Below, one piece after another: positions 12,001 to 23,704 of a stretch of 64,000 bases of DNA. The stretch lies in contig NC_091668.1 in assembly GCF_042453785.1 (NCBI RefSeq), positions 29,761,501-29,825,500 of the forward strand, in the 5' to 3' direction. The stretch's first letter is position 1, and each line of letters starts with the position of its first letter. Origin of the DNA: Malus domestica. Taxonomy: Eukaryota > Streptophyta > Magnoliopsida > Rosales > Rosaceae. A program made the position numbers and the translations under genes. The notes beneath the pieces are model-generated. The model was not told where the DNA came from. It searched no databases and saw only the letters and a program-made list of their open reading frames with translations.

Positions 12001-15000
12001 AAAAAGTAGTGCATCTACTTCTCAAATGCATAAAGAACGAAGAATACATAATGTACTTGTTAAGTATACCACTTAAACCTTTTTGTTATTCTGTAAAGCA
12101 CCTGTGACAGCATGAGAATTCTTGTTTTTCTTTAATCAATCAGGGAGGGGGGGGGGGTGTCAAACTTTTAATCTCTTTCAATACTTGGGAAGACAAGTAG
12201 CACTACACCAAGAGCTAAGTTGGTAGAACATTACTCGAGTTTATTAATGGTATTTCTGGTCTCTGATATATTGGGAAATTTGGATCTGTAAGTATTTGCA
12301 GGAATAATGACTTTGAGATTAAAAGGGTTTGAACTTTATGGAAAATGATTGTAAGACGGGCCGAGAATTTTCACTGGGTGGCGACTGGGATTTAGGATTT
12401 TGGATGGTTTGGTTAAAGTAGCTGTACAACAATTGCATTATTTATCCTATTTACATTTTTTTTTCTTCATAATATTGATTTATAGATCATGAATTTTGCT
12501 TTCCCAAAAAAAATATTTTATAAAAGGTGGCCACGTGGAATGTTTGTAATGATGTTTAAAACTGTGATGCTTTCAGTTTTACATTAAAGGTTAATTTGGG
12601 TATTTGAAAAAAAATTGTACAAGTAAGGATGTTATAACAAATTTTATAGAATTAAATCTGGCCAAACAATCAACTGAGGACACTCAAAAGTAAAATATGC
12701 TACATTATCAGGGACCTTAGACTAACTAAAGATCAAGTATTTATGAAAAAAAGGTGCTGAAACTTATTTTACTCTATATGCATTATGCTAAGAAAAATTC
12801 TGGCTTGATTTGCTTCCTGTGCAGACTACCTTGTGACAAAATGTGGTGTGCTTATGATGTCCATTTTTGTGTTCTTTACAACCACCATGTCTGTGTCATT
12901 CACATTGAGAGAGACACAGACTCGCATGCTGAAGTTCACAGGTTTGTGTTATTTAATTTTGTGTATTCTGGATAAAGCAAGACGCTAGCCTCCATTCACA
13001 ATACATGCCCCCATTAGTGTCTTCTTCTGTCCTTGAGACAATGAAATAATGCATGTTAGGAAACTCTTAATTGTATTTTGACGTTAAATCAAGAAATACC
13101 ATCTATTCACGTGTTAGTAATACTATCAAATTTAAGGTTTTGTTCACCGAAAACATCATCCATTTTGTTTCCCTGGTTTGATGAGTATATCATTTTTATA
13201 AATAAAGTGAGGTGGCAACGTAATTTTTTGGGTTTCCTTGCGCATCATACATCCTCCTTATCCTGCCTCTATATTTGGGTGCTTACTTTTGCCAAATTAT
13301 TGCAGTGCAGCTTCAACACCATGCTCGTCATCAGCTTCCAACTTTCCAGTTAATTTTTGTGCATGTAATTGAATCACTTGTCTTCGTGCCGGTAAGAGTA
13401 CATCTTTTTTGTTCACCATCACACAATATATAGTCAGTCAACGATTTTTTTGGAATTTTATTTATTCATTTACTTATGTTTACTTGCAAATGAAACTTTT
13501 GGATTTCCACATTTCATGCCAAACCATTTGTGGTCGCAGATAATGATTGGTATATTATTTTTTCTGTTCGAGTTTTATGACGATCAACTGCTGGCTTTTA
13601 TGGTCCTCATACTTGTCTGGTTGAGTGAACTATTCACGCTAATCAGGTTTCTCTCTCTCCCTTTTAAATATGTGGCAGGAAAATTATTGGTGCCATGCCT
13701 GTACACATAATGAGGACGTTTCAACTAAAAAATTATTCACTCTGAGAGATATTCCTTTCCACAGTTCATGTGATGGGAATCGTGCTGTCATTAGTCAATG
13801 CATGAGTTCATAGTTTTCATCAGGCCATATCTTGGTCGTAATATATAAATCAGATATGCGGTCTAGACACAAATGATTGCTCAACTTGTTGCTCTTTAGA
13901 ATCTGGTATGTAGGCCTATTTTAGATTGGCAGTGTTGGGCTTAATATTACCTGGAAGTACTCCAGTTTTGAGGCAGGGTTAGGTTGTAACTGGCACTCTT
14001 TTGAAACTGATGTGGCTTTAGTCCCATGATCTCTGCAGTTGATTGCCTTGATCAAGGGGTTTTTTTATGCAGAGGCAATTTTATTAGGAAAAAAAAAGAA
14101 ACAAACGGATAGGGTGGTCTAGCAGACCAGTCCTAACACTTCAACCACAACAAAGATCACAAAACCAAGCAAACAAAAACAAAAACAGCCTAAAGCCAAA
14201 AAAACATGTATTGAACTTGCTATGAGCTACCAACCAAGACAAAATTTTGACATTTGAAGGAACTCAAGATTTCCATATCAGCCGAAGGGGATGGAAAAAT
14301 TGCTCATTTTCCAATTTGGTGGTGTGGTTGTAATGAGATCTGCACGAAAATGTTCCACTGGTGTCCAACGACCATCTCCTTGAGTACAGCCTAGAGTTGT
14401 GAATGATGACATTGTTGACCATACCTAGGAGGGATGAAGATTCTTCCACACCCCTCTCATTTAAATTCCTCCTAAAACCGAAGTTCCAATTCCTCCAACC
14501 ATTAGAAGTATCCATTATCGAGAAATAACCTTGTTGCGAGAAGCAGACAGGTTGTAGAGTCTTGGAAACTGATCTTTCAAGCAAGAAGTACCCAACCACA
14601 CATCTTCCCAAAACGGAATTCTTTTGCCATTTCCCACAACAAAGCTACAATTAGAAATCAAAGAGTTGAAAACCTTGGATATGTCTTTCCACTGGTCGTG
14701 ACATGATCCAGTCAAAACAACCGTTGAATCCCACCCATTAGGTGAAACACCATATTTACTCTTACTCAACAAGTTCCATAAAGCTTCCGGACACAAAGGA
14801 ACTGCAAAGCCACTTAGCTAGAAAGGCTTTATTTCTAGCCTCCAAATTTCCATTTCCCAGACCTTGGATATGTCTCCAAAGCCACTTAGCTACAAAGCAA
14901 ATCACCAAGTGCCCTAAGATGTACCATGAAAGAGTTGAAAGCCTTGTTCATGGGCTTTGATAATGTGAGTCGCTATGTAACTTGGCTAAGATATGATCTT

Positions 15001-16135
15001 AGAAAGGTATTAAAGCCCAATGCATTGATAATGGCACCTCTTTAAGGCTAATTTTCCCTCCGTTGTGCACACTGCACACCCTATTTTTGCTACATTTCTA
15101 GTTTGTATCATGCTCTTCTCATTTAATTGCCCTTCTTGCAGTGTCCGGACGCCCATTTCTATGAAGTTCTTTCCCCGCTTCTTTTTGATCTACTTTCTTG
15201 TTTTCCACATCTATTTCTTTTCCTATACTTATGGTGCGTATTACTTCCTGCTTTACTGTTAGATGGAAACTATTTTTTGTTTTGTTGCTAAAATCCTGCT
15301 TTCGAACCGTTTGCAGGTTTTTCTTATTTGGCTCTTTCTACAGCTGCCGCTTTTATGCAGCATCTCATTCTATACTTCTGGAACCGTTTTGAGGTAACCC
15401 TTAACCCTTATTGTGTAGATTCTTTCCCTTTAGGGCCTGGCTTATCGTGTAGATGAAATATTTTTGAATGACACGATCTATTGCAAACTACCATGGACTT
15501 TGCGTATTTTCCTAGTTTGACAAGAGACCAGAGGCATAATTGGTACAAGAATTTTACGGCACACTTGAGTGTGGTCTGTATGTTATTGTTGAGATCTGTA
15601 ATGACCTTAATTAGTCGAAGTTTAACCAGTTATTATCTTGGTACACTCCCTGCAGGTACCAACTTTACAGAGGTTTATCCAAAATCGACGATCTCAGCTC
15701 CAGCAACACCCAGATTTCCACATTACCTCCTCAACGTTCCTTGCCTCAACGGTACAGATCACAAGATTGAACACAAGAAACCCCGACCTAGTTAATCCTG
15801 ACTTGGCACCTGGACCCGGGCTGAGATCTGGATCAAATCCAGCAGTACCATCAAATGCAGCAGAAGCACCCGGCCTTCAAGAACAGCCCGGTAACGACAA
15901 CCTAGACGGGGTGGGAAACCCTCAGGCTCCCGGCCAAGCTGATCTGAATCAAGTAGAGAATGGTCCCAACCCCGGTGCTATGAATTCATTCAGTTCGCTT
16001 CTGTTATGGATCTTAGGAGGGGCGTCCTCTGAAGGCGGCCTCAATTCCCTTCTTTCTATGTTCAGAGATGTGAGAGAGCAAGGACAAGTTTATGCGGAAC
16101 CTCCTAGGCAAGAAAATCAAGATATACAAAGGTAG
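6009..16135 (+). CDS. Membralin-family ER membrane protein (14 exons, 670 aa)
   Basis: Exons: 6009-6161, 6911-6973, 7877-8311, 9126-9207, 10503-10564, 10694-10788, 11470-11549, 11709-11792, 12825-12941, 13306-13391, 13540-13646, 15142-15233, 15317-15393, 15656-16135. All junctions are GT-AG and phases add up to 2013 nt. The start is the ATG opening MDAEQTFIRVQERF, the conserved plant N-terminus. A membrane segment lies at about residues 30-46. A long lumenal-type region follows, then several hydrophobic segments at about 356-378, 407-455 and 465-510, with FEFYDDQLLAF between them. The C-terminal ~120 residues are rich in Pro, Gly and Asn and look disordered. The closest plant relative I recall is Arabidopsis At1g60995. 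Animal membralin takes part in ER-associated degradation, and the plant protein has been linked to sterol homeostasis (from memory). Family call is strong, the exact role inferred. Confidence 0.92.
6982..7800. repeat. Repeat-like insertion in membralin intron 2
   Basis: The sequence beginning GTCACGCCCCTGATTTGGCC resembles the start of TGTCACGCC-type LTRs seen in rosaceous genomes. It fills most of intron 2 and has no coding frame. I could not define its right end or a target-site duplication. Confidence 0.35.
12147..12157. repeat. Poly-G run in membralin intron 8
   Basis: Eleven consecutive G (on the plus strand) preceded by GGGA. Such runs are uncommon in this AT-rich context and prone to length error. 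Confidence 0.8.
14070..14960 (-). mobile_element. LINE (non-LTR retrotransposon) remnant in membralin intron 11
   Basis: On the minus strand, two overlapping frames encode pieces typical of the C-terminal zf-RVT region of plant L1-like LINEs: a WNLLSKSKYG-type stretch, FVVGNGKRIPFWEDVWLG, then LKDQFPRLYNLSASRN with a frameshift into RNWNFGFRRNLNERGVEE. No intact reverse transcriptase precedes it. It lies antisense to the host gene in a 1.5-kb intron, so it should be removed by splicing. Confidence 0.75.
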
Positions 16136-19100
16136 CATCAGAACATTGCACGTATGGACGAAGGCGGTCTTAGTTTGCTTCCTTTTGTTGTTGTAGATCT
16201 TCATGTATGTGAAGTAGTATAGCAAAGGTTACGCTGGATGTACATGTTTATATAGAAATGATAGGTTACATATCGTTTTAGTTTATCGAAGAATACAATC
16301 GAAAGCAAGAATCGGATTTGGTGATGTCCGATTTTTCCTAGTCAAGCTTCTCACTTGCAAGACATTTTTCGGTTTCATGAAGGAGATGGGCAACCTACCG
16401 CGAAATTAAATTTTTTGTACTCATTTTGTGTGTGGTTTAGGGTTTAGTCTGGTATATGTTTTTTCCTTAATCTTTTCGAGCCTGCAGACCATGCCGTATA
16501 TTCGTAATCAATTGCCTAATTAAGGATGTGGAACAATAGTAGCAGAAGTATAAATGCTTCATCTGTATGTGAAGTTGAAGAAATCGCATTAGGCGTTTTT
16601 ACTTATAGAAGAAAACACGTGAGAATCTTTCTCTATGGTTTCCCAACCTTGCAAACTCCTTCGCCGCCGGCCCTAGCCTTTGGCTTGAGTGTCGATGGCT
16701 GTCCTTGTCCAAGTTCCCTGTTCTCCTCTTTCTCTCGTACTCTTGATCCTCTTCTCTCTTTTTCAATTTTCCCATGAGATTTTTCTCAGTTTCCTTGAGC
16801 TTTGTCTCTAATTTTTCCTTGAGTTTCTCACTTTTGAGCTTCATGTCCCTCCTCTCCACCCCTCCCTATACTCTAGTTGTTCTTTTCCAAACCCAAAACT
16901 CTCCCCTCACTTTTCCCCTCTGCCTCCCTTCCCCATTAACCATCCCCATCCCATTCTTTGCTTTGATCTGTAGACTTTGGGCTGAATATGGTTGCCAGAT
17001 TTATTTCCCTCCCCCAATGGCTTGCTGAATTTCCATCAAGGCCAAGTGTACTGCGACTTCGGCCAAAGTAAGGGTATTTTACATTCCCATTGGCCTCACC
17101 TTCTACCCATTACTATGTTTGTATATATTTGCAGGGATTCGTGAATGAGATTTGGATATAGTGACTATCTATTGGTTCTGTATCTTTGGTGAATAAATCT
17201 GAATGTGGTGTGTTTCTTGTTGCGGGTTTGATACTTTTGTGCTGCAATGTCTTGTTCGTTTTCACCACTCGGTCGTTTTCTCTAGTGTTACTGCTTCGGT
17301 AGCTCCTGGCAAGACTTTCGTGGCAATGACGGCGGCAGACGCTGCTTTCTATGGTCAGAAATTAGGGATTTGGGTTTCCGTTTTAGTTTATTTAATTAGG
17401 CTGGGCTTTTATGTAGCTGTTCCCCCTGATGTATTTGGGTTATTTTGTCTTCCTTTGTGTTGGCTTGTAACCTTCTATTAGATTAATTAAATTATCTTTT
17501 CAGACCAAAAAAAAAGACCATTAGACTAGTTATTGTACTAATTTTATTTATGGGACATAATTAGTAAAATCACCCTCACAATTAGGGGTGCAAGTTGGAA
17601 TGTCATTTCCAATTCCGCCATTAAAATTTTCAATCCGGAATCGAAAATTTATGAAGTAAAAAATTTCTAAAAAACTCAAATGAAACTTAGAATTCCTTTT
17701 GAAATTTTCTAAAAGTTTCTAAAATTATTTGATAAAAAAAAATCCGAAATTTTATGTTTTTTCTTTTACTTATTTACTGAAATTACGTATTTTAATCATG
17801 CATTTTATTCCGGGCATATACGAAAATAGGGACAATTAGAAAATTCTGAAATTTGTAAAGCATACGAATTCTAAATTATGTTCAGAAAATTCTAAATTTA
17901 AAAATTATGTTCTGATCCATAATTTTTTGAAATAAATATTGAAAACCTTGTTTCCAATCCGATCATTCCAAAAATTGTGTTTCAATCCAAATTTTTTGGA
18001 AATAAATATTGAGTTCTAATTTTTGGAGTGTGAAATTCTTTTTGTACCCTTCTCTAATGAAAGTAGGGTTCAGGGTTTAGGATGTTCTATGGGGTGGTTA
18101 TTGACCCGTTTAATAAACGGGTCGCATTATGCTGGAGGTCTCTGACCCGTTTTGAACAGATGGGTTTGCATTCGATTGGAATGAAGATTTCTTGATCCAT
18201 TTTTACTTCCGATCCACGACCCAAACCCGACACGACCCATTGTCACCCCCATCGCTTTGCTTTCACTCAGAGCCTCCCTCTTCAGCAGCTCTTCGTTGTT
18301 CAAATTCCACTCACCGCAAAAAGGACAAGGGCTTTTGCTTTTGCTGAAAATATTCCCACCCACTAAGTCGAAAGGATATTTTCAGGTATTTTCTCTTTAA
18401 ATATCCCATCTTTTTTCGTTCAATCTTTCAGTATTACGTTATATATACATATAATTTGATGGGTTTTAGCTAATCTGCTGAACAAATGAATGAAATGATC
18501 GATTGGTTTTGGAAATTTGTACGAAATGATTGGTGGGTTTTGAAATTCTTGACGGAATAAGTCGTAGGGTTTATGGGTTTATGCGTTATGTGTTGTCAAT
18601 TCTGGGAGGAGAAAGACCCGGCAGCGTCGCCAAGCGTTGCTCCTAGCCGGCGTAAAAAATGAAGTCCGTGAGCAGCTAATGGATGAAGATACTGTTAATA
18701 CAAACAAAACTACTAGATAAGCCTCTGAACAAGAACCAATTCGCATAAGATATCTTAAAGAATAACACAAACATCCCACCAACAAAACTGAGCACATTGG
18801 TGTTCTAGGATTCTAGGATTCATACAGCCGACCCACTTAGTGGGATAAGGCTTTGTTGGTGGTGTTGTTGTAAAGAAAAATGAAGAATCTCAGTCTCATA
18901 TCACAGAGAGCAGCCACAGTTGTTCCGCAGAACAAATAATGTGAATTAAATCAATATGATTAAATCCACCCCTGGCTCAAAACCATTAGTTACGGATTGA
19001 AGAGAACCTCAAAGTTCACTCCTTTTGAATTCAAATTTAAACACTTGATCGTGTTTAGGATTTGATAGCTTTTCTTTTTGGCCTTGGCTTTCAGTGGGAA

Positions 19101-20141
19101 TACCTGCGGTTCACGTTTTCTTTCTGCAACAATGGATTCTTTTTAGGTTGTTCATTATTTTGTTTCCACCATTTGTCTGGCTTTTCCTTGATTTGAGTAT
19201 CTTAATGACTTTACCAATTTTCAGACCGCTATTTGTTTAATTGTGCATTGTTAGAAGTTGTTAGTGTATGGAGTGAAGTTGAGATTCTGAGAGAGATCAG
19301 TCATCAGTGCGCTATTTGACTACTTTTGGGGAATTTACTTCCGAAGATATGAACCAACATCTAGCTAAATGAGTTTACGCTATAAATTGGTTTCTTACAA
19401 CAAAGTACATAAGTCTGTTCTGTTTTCCATGTGTTTTTTCATTATGATGAACTTATTCTAGATCATATCATAGATGTAAGGTCAGGATTATTGATTGATG
19501 AGAAATCAATTGCTGATGTTTAGGAGAAGTATAAGTTATATTTATAATATCTTGCATGATTTAATGTCAAACTATCATGCAAGTTGTTATCTATGCTTTC
19601 TTTTTTTCCTTTTGCTGTTTTTCTAGTATCGTGTCATTTTTGGCCATTATACCCAGTCGCAACCACTTACCAAACGCTCACAAACTGCATTTTGTACTAC
19701 ATCAGTTTTAGAAACACAGCTTATGATGAAGGCTAAACAATCATTAATTTTTGGGTGAAAGCTAATTTCCTTTAAGTCTCCCATTTCTAATCTGTGGGTG
19801 AAGGGCCAGCAATCATGAATTTTCTTATTATTCAAAAATGAAAGGGAGCTGCTATATGCACTCCAAAACAGTCATCATGCACTCCTCCCTAATGCCAAAA
19901 ATAAAGATGGAAGAAGCTAGAATGAATCTTTTGGAGTGCTAATAACAATTCCCAAAAGAAATTCAGATATCAAACATTTTCCAACATTTCTGATTGAGCC
20001 ATGAATGAATATTTCCGTGCATGGTTCTGCTTTTCACCCTTAATAATGTCAGTTTGATTCTTAATTTCTTCTAAATCATTTATAAATCGGTAATCTGTGC
20101 ATTTGCAGAGAGAGTGAAACAAAACTGAGTAACTGGGCAAA
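16136..20141. other. Membralin 3' flank, intergenic DNA and probable 5' leader of the next gene
   Basis: From 16136 comes the membralin 3' UTR. 16620-16960 is pyrimidine-rich with no credible gene. 17500-17515 is an A-run after TTTCAG that could mark an old retro-insert. 17580-18010 is AT-rich with repeated AAAATTCTGAAATT-like words. 18230-18384 is CT-rich and may be an untranslated first exon of the MEF8-like gene, since TTTTCAG/GTATTTT at 18384 could be a donor paired with the TTTGCAG acceptor just before 20109. That 5' UTR intron (about 1.7 kb) is inference. Confidence 0.4.
18819..18875 (+). mobile_element. RTE-type LINE 3'-end fragment
   Basis: GACCCACTTAGTGGGATAAGGC followed by a TTG-rich tail (GGTGGTGTTGTTGT) matches the 3' terminus style of plant RTE LINEs. 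The same tail type, inverted, occurs at 22550 and 39351. Confidence 0.55.
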
Positions 20142-22370
20142 ATGTGGAAGCGAGTGGTATCAGCCCCATCAGCTCAGCTCCAAGCCCTTGCCTCAACCTC
20201 AGGCTCACATAGATCCTCATGTCTCAGACACATCTTTCGACTCCTCATCTTCACACCATCCTCCTCTTCAATACTGCCGTATCAGCGATCCCGTGCTCTC
20301 TCCTCCACCCAAGCCACCTTTACTTCCTATTCCAGTGCATCTGCATTTGCTATGGGTCATGAACATGAGGAAGTTGAGGCAGAGCATCAGGTTAACAAAT
20401 TAACTACACTTCTCTTTTTGCAGTTTTAAAGATATCAAATTTTCTTAATTGCGGGATATATAGTGATTTAATTTCAATTAATGTTTATACAGAGTAGGAT
20501 CAATACATCTAATCAGAGTGGAACTGATGGTGGGTATTCTGGTCAAAATAGTTGGCAGTTGCAGCAGAAACTAAATGGGTCTTGTGTGGATGGTTCACGG
20601 GATCCCAAGCAGAGCTCAAATCAGTACAATCAGAGTTACAATGGTACTTTCTGGAGAGGTACAGGCAATGAATTTCTAAATGACCCAGTTCAACGAAATG
20701 GAAATTTCCGAGGGTATTATGGTTATGAAAATGCCCCAAACCTGAACGGGAAACAATTAGGAAATGGAAATATACAGAATCCATATGTGTCTCAGCAAGA
20801 GGGATCAATAGAAGTTAGACAGAACCCCGATGGTTTTAATTCACAAGAAAATTCAGGGTCTCAGGGAAACCCAAATCAGAATTCTATGCAAAGTTATGCA
20901 CAGTATCAGCAAAATACCAATGGTCATCAGCAGAACCCTAGTTATGGACAATATCAACAGAATTCTAGTTATGCATATGGACAATATCAGCAACAACCTA
21001 GTTTTGCGCAATACCAGCAACACCCTAGTATTGGGCAATACCAGCAAAGCCCCCGCGTTGGACAATATCAGACAAATTCAGATGCTTTTCAAAATACGAT
21101 AGTGGATTCTCACATGGGAAGTGAGTCAAAATCTGAGGGGCAATTGATTGAGGCTTCGGAAAATAGCCCGTCTAGTTCTAGTCTTGAAGAGTTGGATCGT
21201 TTTTGCAAGGAGGGGAAAGTTAAGGAGGCTGTGGAAATCTTGGGACTGCTAGAGAAGCAGCATGTTCATGTGGATTTGCATCTCTATTTACAGTTAATGC
21301 AGGCATGCGGTGAGGCTAAGGCTCTACAAGAAGCAAAAATTGTTCATGACAGCATTACAAGATTATTGCCTCCTCTGAATGTGAGTACGTACAACAGAAT
21401 CTTGGAGATGTATTCTAAATGTGGTTCTATGGACAACGCATTTTTGGTTTTCAACAAGATGCCTAACCGGAATTTGACATCGTGGGACATTATGATAACA
21501 TGGCTTGCTAAGAATGGTCTTGGGGAAGATGCAATTGATCTATTCACCCAATTCAAAAAAGCAGGCTTGAAACCTGATGGCCAATTGTTTATTGGGGTTT
21601 TATACGCTTGTAGTGTTGTGGGAGATGTGAATGAGGGATTGCTGCATTTTGAATCAATGAGCAAACATTATGGTATTGTCCCAAATATGGATCATTATGT
21701 GAGTGTAGTAGCTATGCTAGGAAGTACGGGCTATCTGGATGAAGCTTTGGAATTCATTGAAAAGATGCCATTGGAACCTAACGTCGATGTTTGGAAGACC
21801 TTGATGACTCACTGCAGAGTTCATGGCCAGTTGGAGCTTGGGGACCGCTGTGCAGAGCTTATTGAGCAGCTAGATCCCTCCTGCTTAGATGAGCAGTCAA
21901 AAGCTGGCCTTATTCCTGTAAAAGAATCTGACCTGGTAAAGGAGAAAGAGAACAAAAAATTGGCAGCACAAAATCTTTTAGAAGTCAGGAGCCGAGTCCA
22001 TGAATATCGAGCAGGTGATAAATCTCATCCTGAGAACGATGAGATTTATGCTCAACTTAGGGGTTTAAGGGAACAAATGAAGGAGGCTGGTTACATTCCG
22101 GAGACTAGATTTGTGCTACATGACATAGATCAGGAAGGCAAGGAAGATGCTCTGCTTGCCCATAGTGAGCGACTTGCTCTCGCTCATGGCCTCATCAGCA
22201 GCTCAGCTCGTTCAACTATTAGAGTAATCAAGAATCTTCGTGTTTGTGGTGATTGCCATAATGCGTTGAAGATCATTTCGAAAATTGTAGGCCGAAAACT
22301 CATCATGCGAGATGCTAAGAGGTTCCACCATTTCGAAGACGGCTTGTGCTCTTGCCGAGATTATTGGTGA
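20142..22370 (+). CDS. MEF8: MEF8-like DYW-type PPR RNA-editing factor (2 exons, 708 aa)
   Basis: Exon 1 is 20142-20390 and exon 2 is 20493-22370, joined in phase 0. The N-terminus is rich in Ser, Arg and Leu, as in a mitochondrial or dual transit peptide. Residues about 218-281 form a Gln/Tyr-rich tract built on repeats of GQYQQNPS type. Residues about 310-520 hold a short PPR tract of roughly five repeats. An E-type linker follows, then a DYW cytidine-deaminase domain from about 616 with HSE (about 639), CGDCH (about 668) and the terminal CSCRDYW. The HxE and CxxC zinc/catalytic signatures are intact. The short PPR tract, Gln-rich N-terminus and sequence such as [12 protein letters not shown] resemble Arabidopsis MEF8/MEF8S, which act in mitochondrial C-to-U editing; DYW2-type proteins are the alternative. 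Its exact sites cannot be read from this. Confidence 0.85.
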
Positions 22371-22549
22371 ACAAATGAAACTTGATTTATTCTTCTATGT
22401 CAGGTATTGTTACAAACTGTATTTTGAGTACTTGAAATGCAGCCATAAACCGCTTCCTTAGTATGAGACAAGTTTTATCTATCCCATATGTAGAACCAAA
22501 CACAACGCAAAAGTAGTATAAAGAATAGGTCGAAGAAACTCCTATGAAG

Positions 22550-23215
22550 CCTTATACAACAACAATAACTAAGCGACAGCCCACTATGTGGGTTCGTTTA
22601 CATGAATCTTAGAATGTCATTGCACTCGATTTTGCACCAAGTCTTCCGTTATCTCCAAGTACTCCATATATTTTCTTAAAGTCTCTTGAAAAGTCTTCAC
22701 AAGTCTTTTTCCACCCCTTTTGACACTAAGCTTCTGTCACATCTTCTAAGTGAAGCATCCGTAGGTCTTCAGTTCACGTGTTCAACCCACCTTAATTGAT
22801 TTCCTCTTATCTTACCTTCAATTGTGGTCACTCTTAATTTATCTCGGATATCCTCGTTCCTTATCTTATCATTTCTCGTATGTTCACACATCCAACGAAG
22901 CATTTTCATTCCTGCTACACTCATTTTTTGCATGTGTTGCTTTATGACCGCCCAACCTTCGTGACATAAAGCATTGTTGGCCTTATAGCCGTCTTATAAA
23001 TTTTTTCCTTGAACTTTAGTGGCATACGATAATCGGACAACATTATCGAAACACTCTTCCACTTCATCAATCCAGCTTGTATTTTATAGTTGAGATCTCC
23101 ATCCAATTTTATGTTCTTTTGCAAAATAGATCTAAGATAGTGAAAGCGTTCACCCTTTGATGCTTCATAATCTCCAATCCTCACTCCTATTTCATTTGGA
23201 TCCCATTTATTACTT
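22550..23215 (-). mobile_element. RTE-type LINE reverse-transcriptase remnant
   Basis: Minus-strand translation gives RIGDYEASKGERFHYLRS, ILQKNIKLDGDLNYKIQAG, MKWKSVSIMLSDYRMPLKFK and IYKTAIRPTMLY, the conserved region after the RT domain in plant RTE LINEs. The left end has the AACAACAATAA tail and a TGTGGG motif, the 3' end of this family. It is broken downstream and lacks the endonuclease and most of RT. Confidence 0.8.
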
Positions 23216-23704
23216 CATGAATCAATGCACACAAAATAATAATAATAATAATCGAAATCCAATTAACAGGCATAGACTCCAACAAACAAATACTATTAAG
23301 AACTCATTAATAAGTTGAATCGGTATAGAATGACCCATTAAGAATTTGTTAATGAGTTAGGTCATTATAGACTCAAACATTAGGCTTCAGAACTTATAAA
23401 AGGATATAAAAATAATAGGTCAATCCGTAACCATAAGGACAAACCCAACCCGTTTGCAGGTTAGTCGGTTAGTCAGTAGTGTTGAAAGTGGTATATCATA
23501 TGTCATTATACAAATAATAAAATATGTGTATTAAAAAATTAATAACATAGAAAATAAACATTTATATAAAACAGGTGATGTAGTACGTGGTCCAAAAAAT
23601 TTCGTTGGGCCTAAAAGCAGGCAGTCGCTGAGTCGCTCGGGTCAGCTGCTCTGTCGATCTCTTCTACTTCGTCTGCCCTTTCTCTCTGCATTCACGAGAC
23701 CACG
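23216..23704. other. Upstream region of COX10
   Basis: AT-rich sequence with an (AAT)n stretch near 23236-23251 and repeated AACTCATTAATAAGTT/AATTTGTTAATGAGTT words at 23300-23360 that look like an old short insert. From about 23600 the GC content rises (CGCTCGGGTCAGCTGCTCTG), consistent with promoter and 5' UTR. No distinct TATA box was identified. Confidence 0.35.

Noticed and set aside
16599..16859. Lys/Glu-rich minus-strand frame resembling a coiled coil
   Set aside because: It comes from the complement of a pyrimidine-rich stretch; composition alone explains it.
17203..17481. 92-codon hydrophobic plus-strand frame
   Set aside because: No homology recognised; T-rich composition and a nearby A-run suggest retro-derived or UTR-like sequence.
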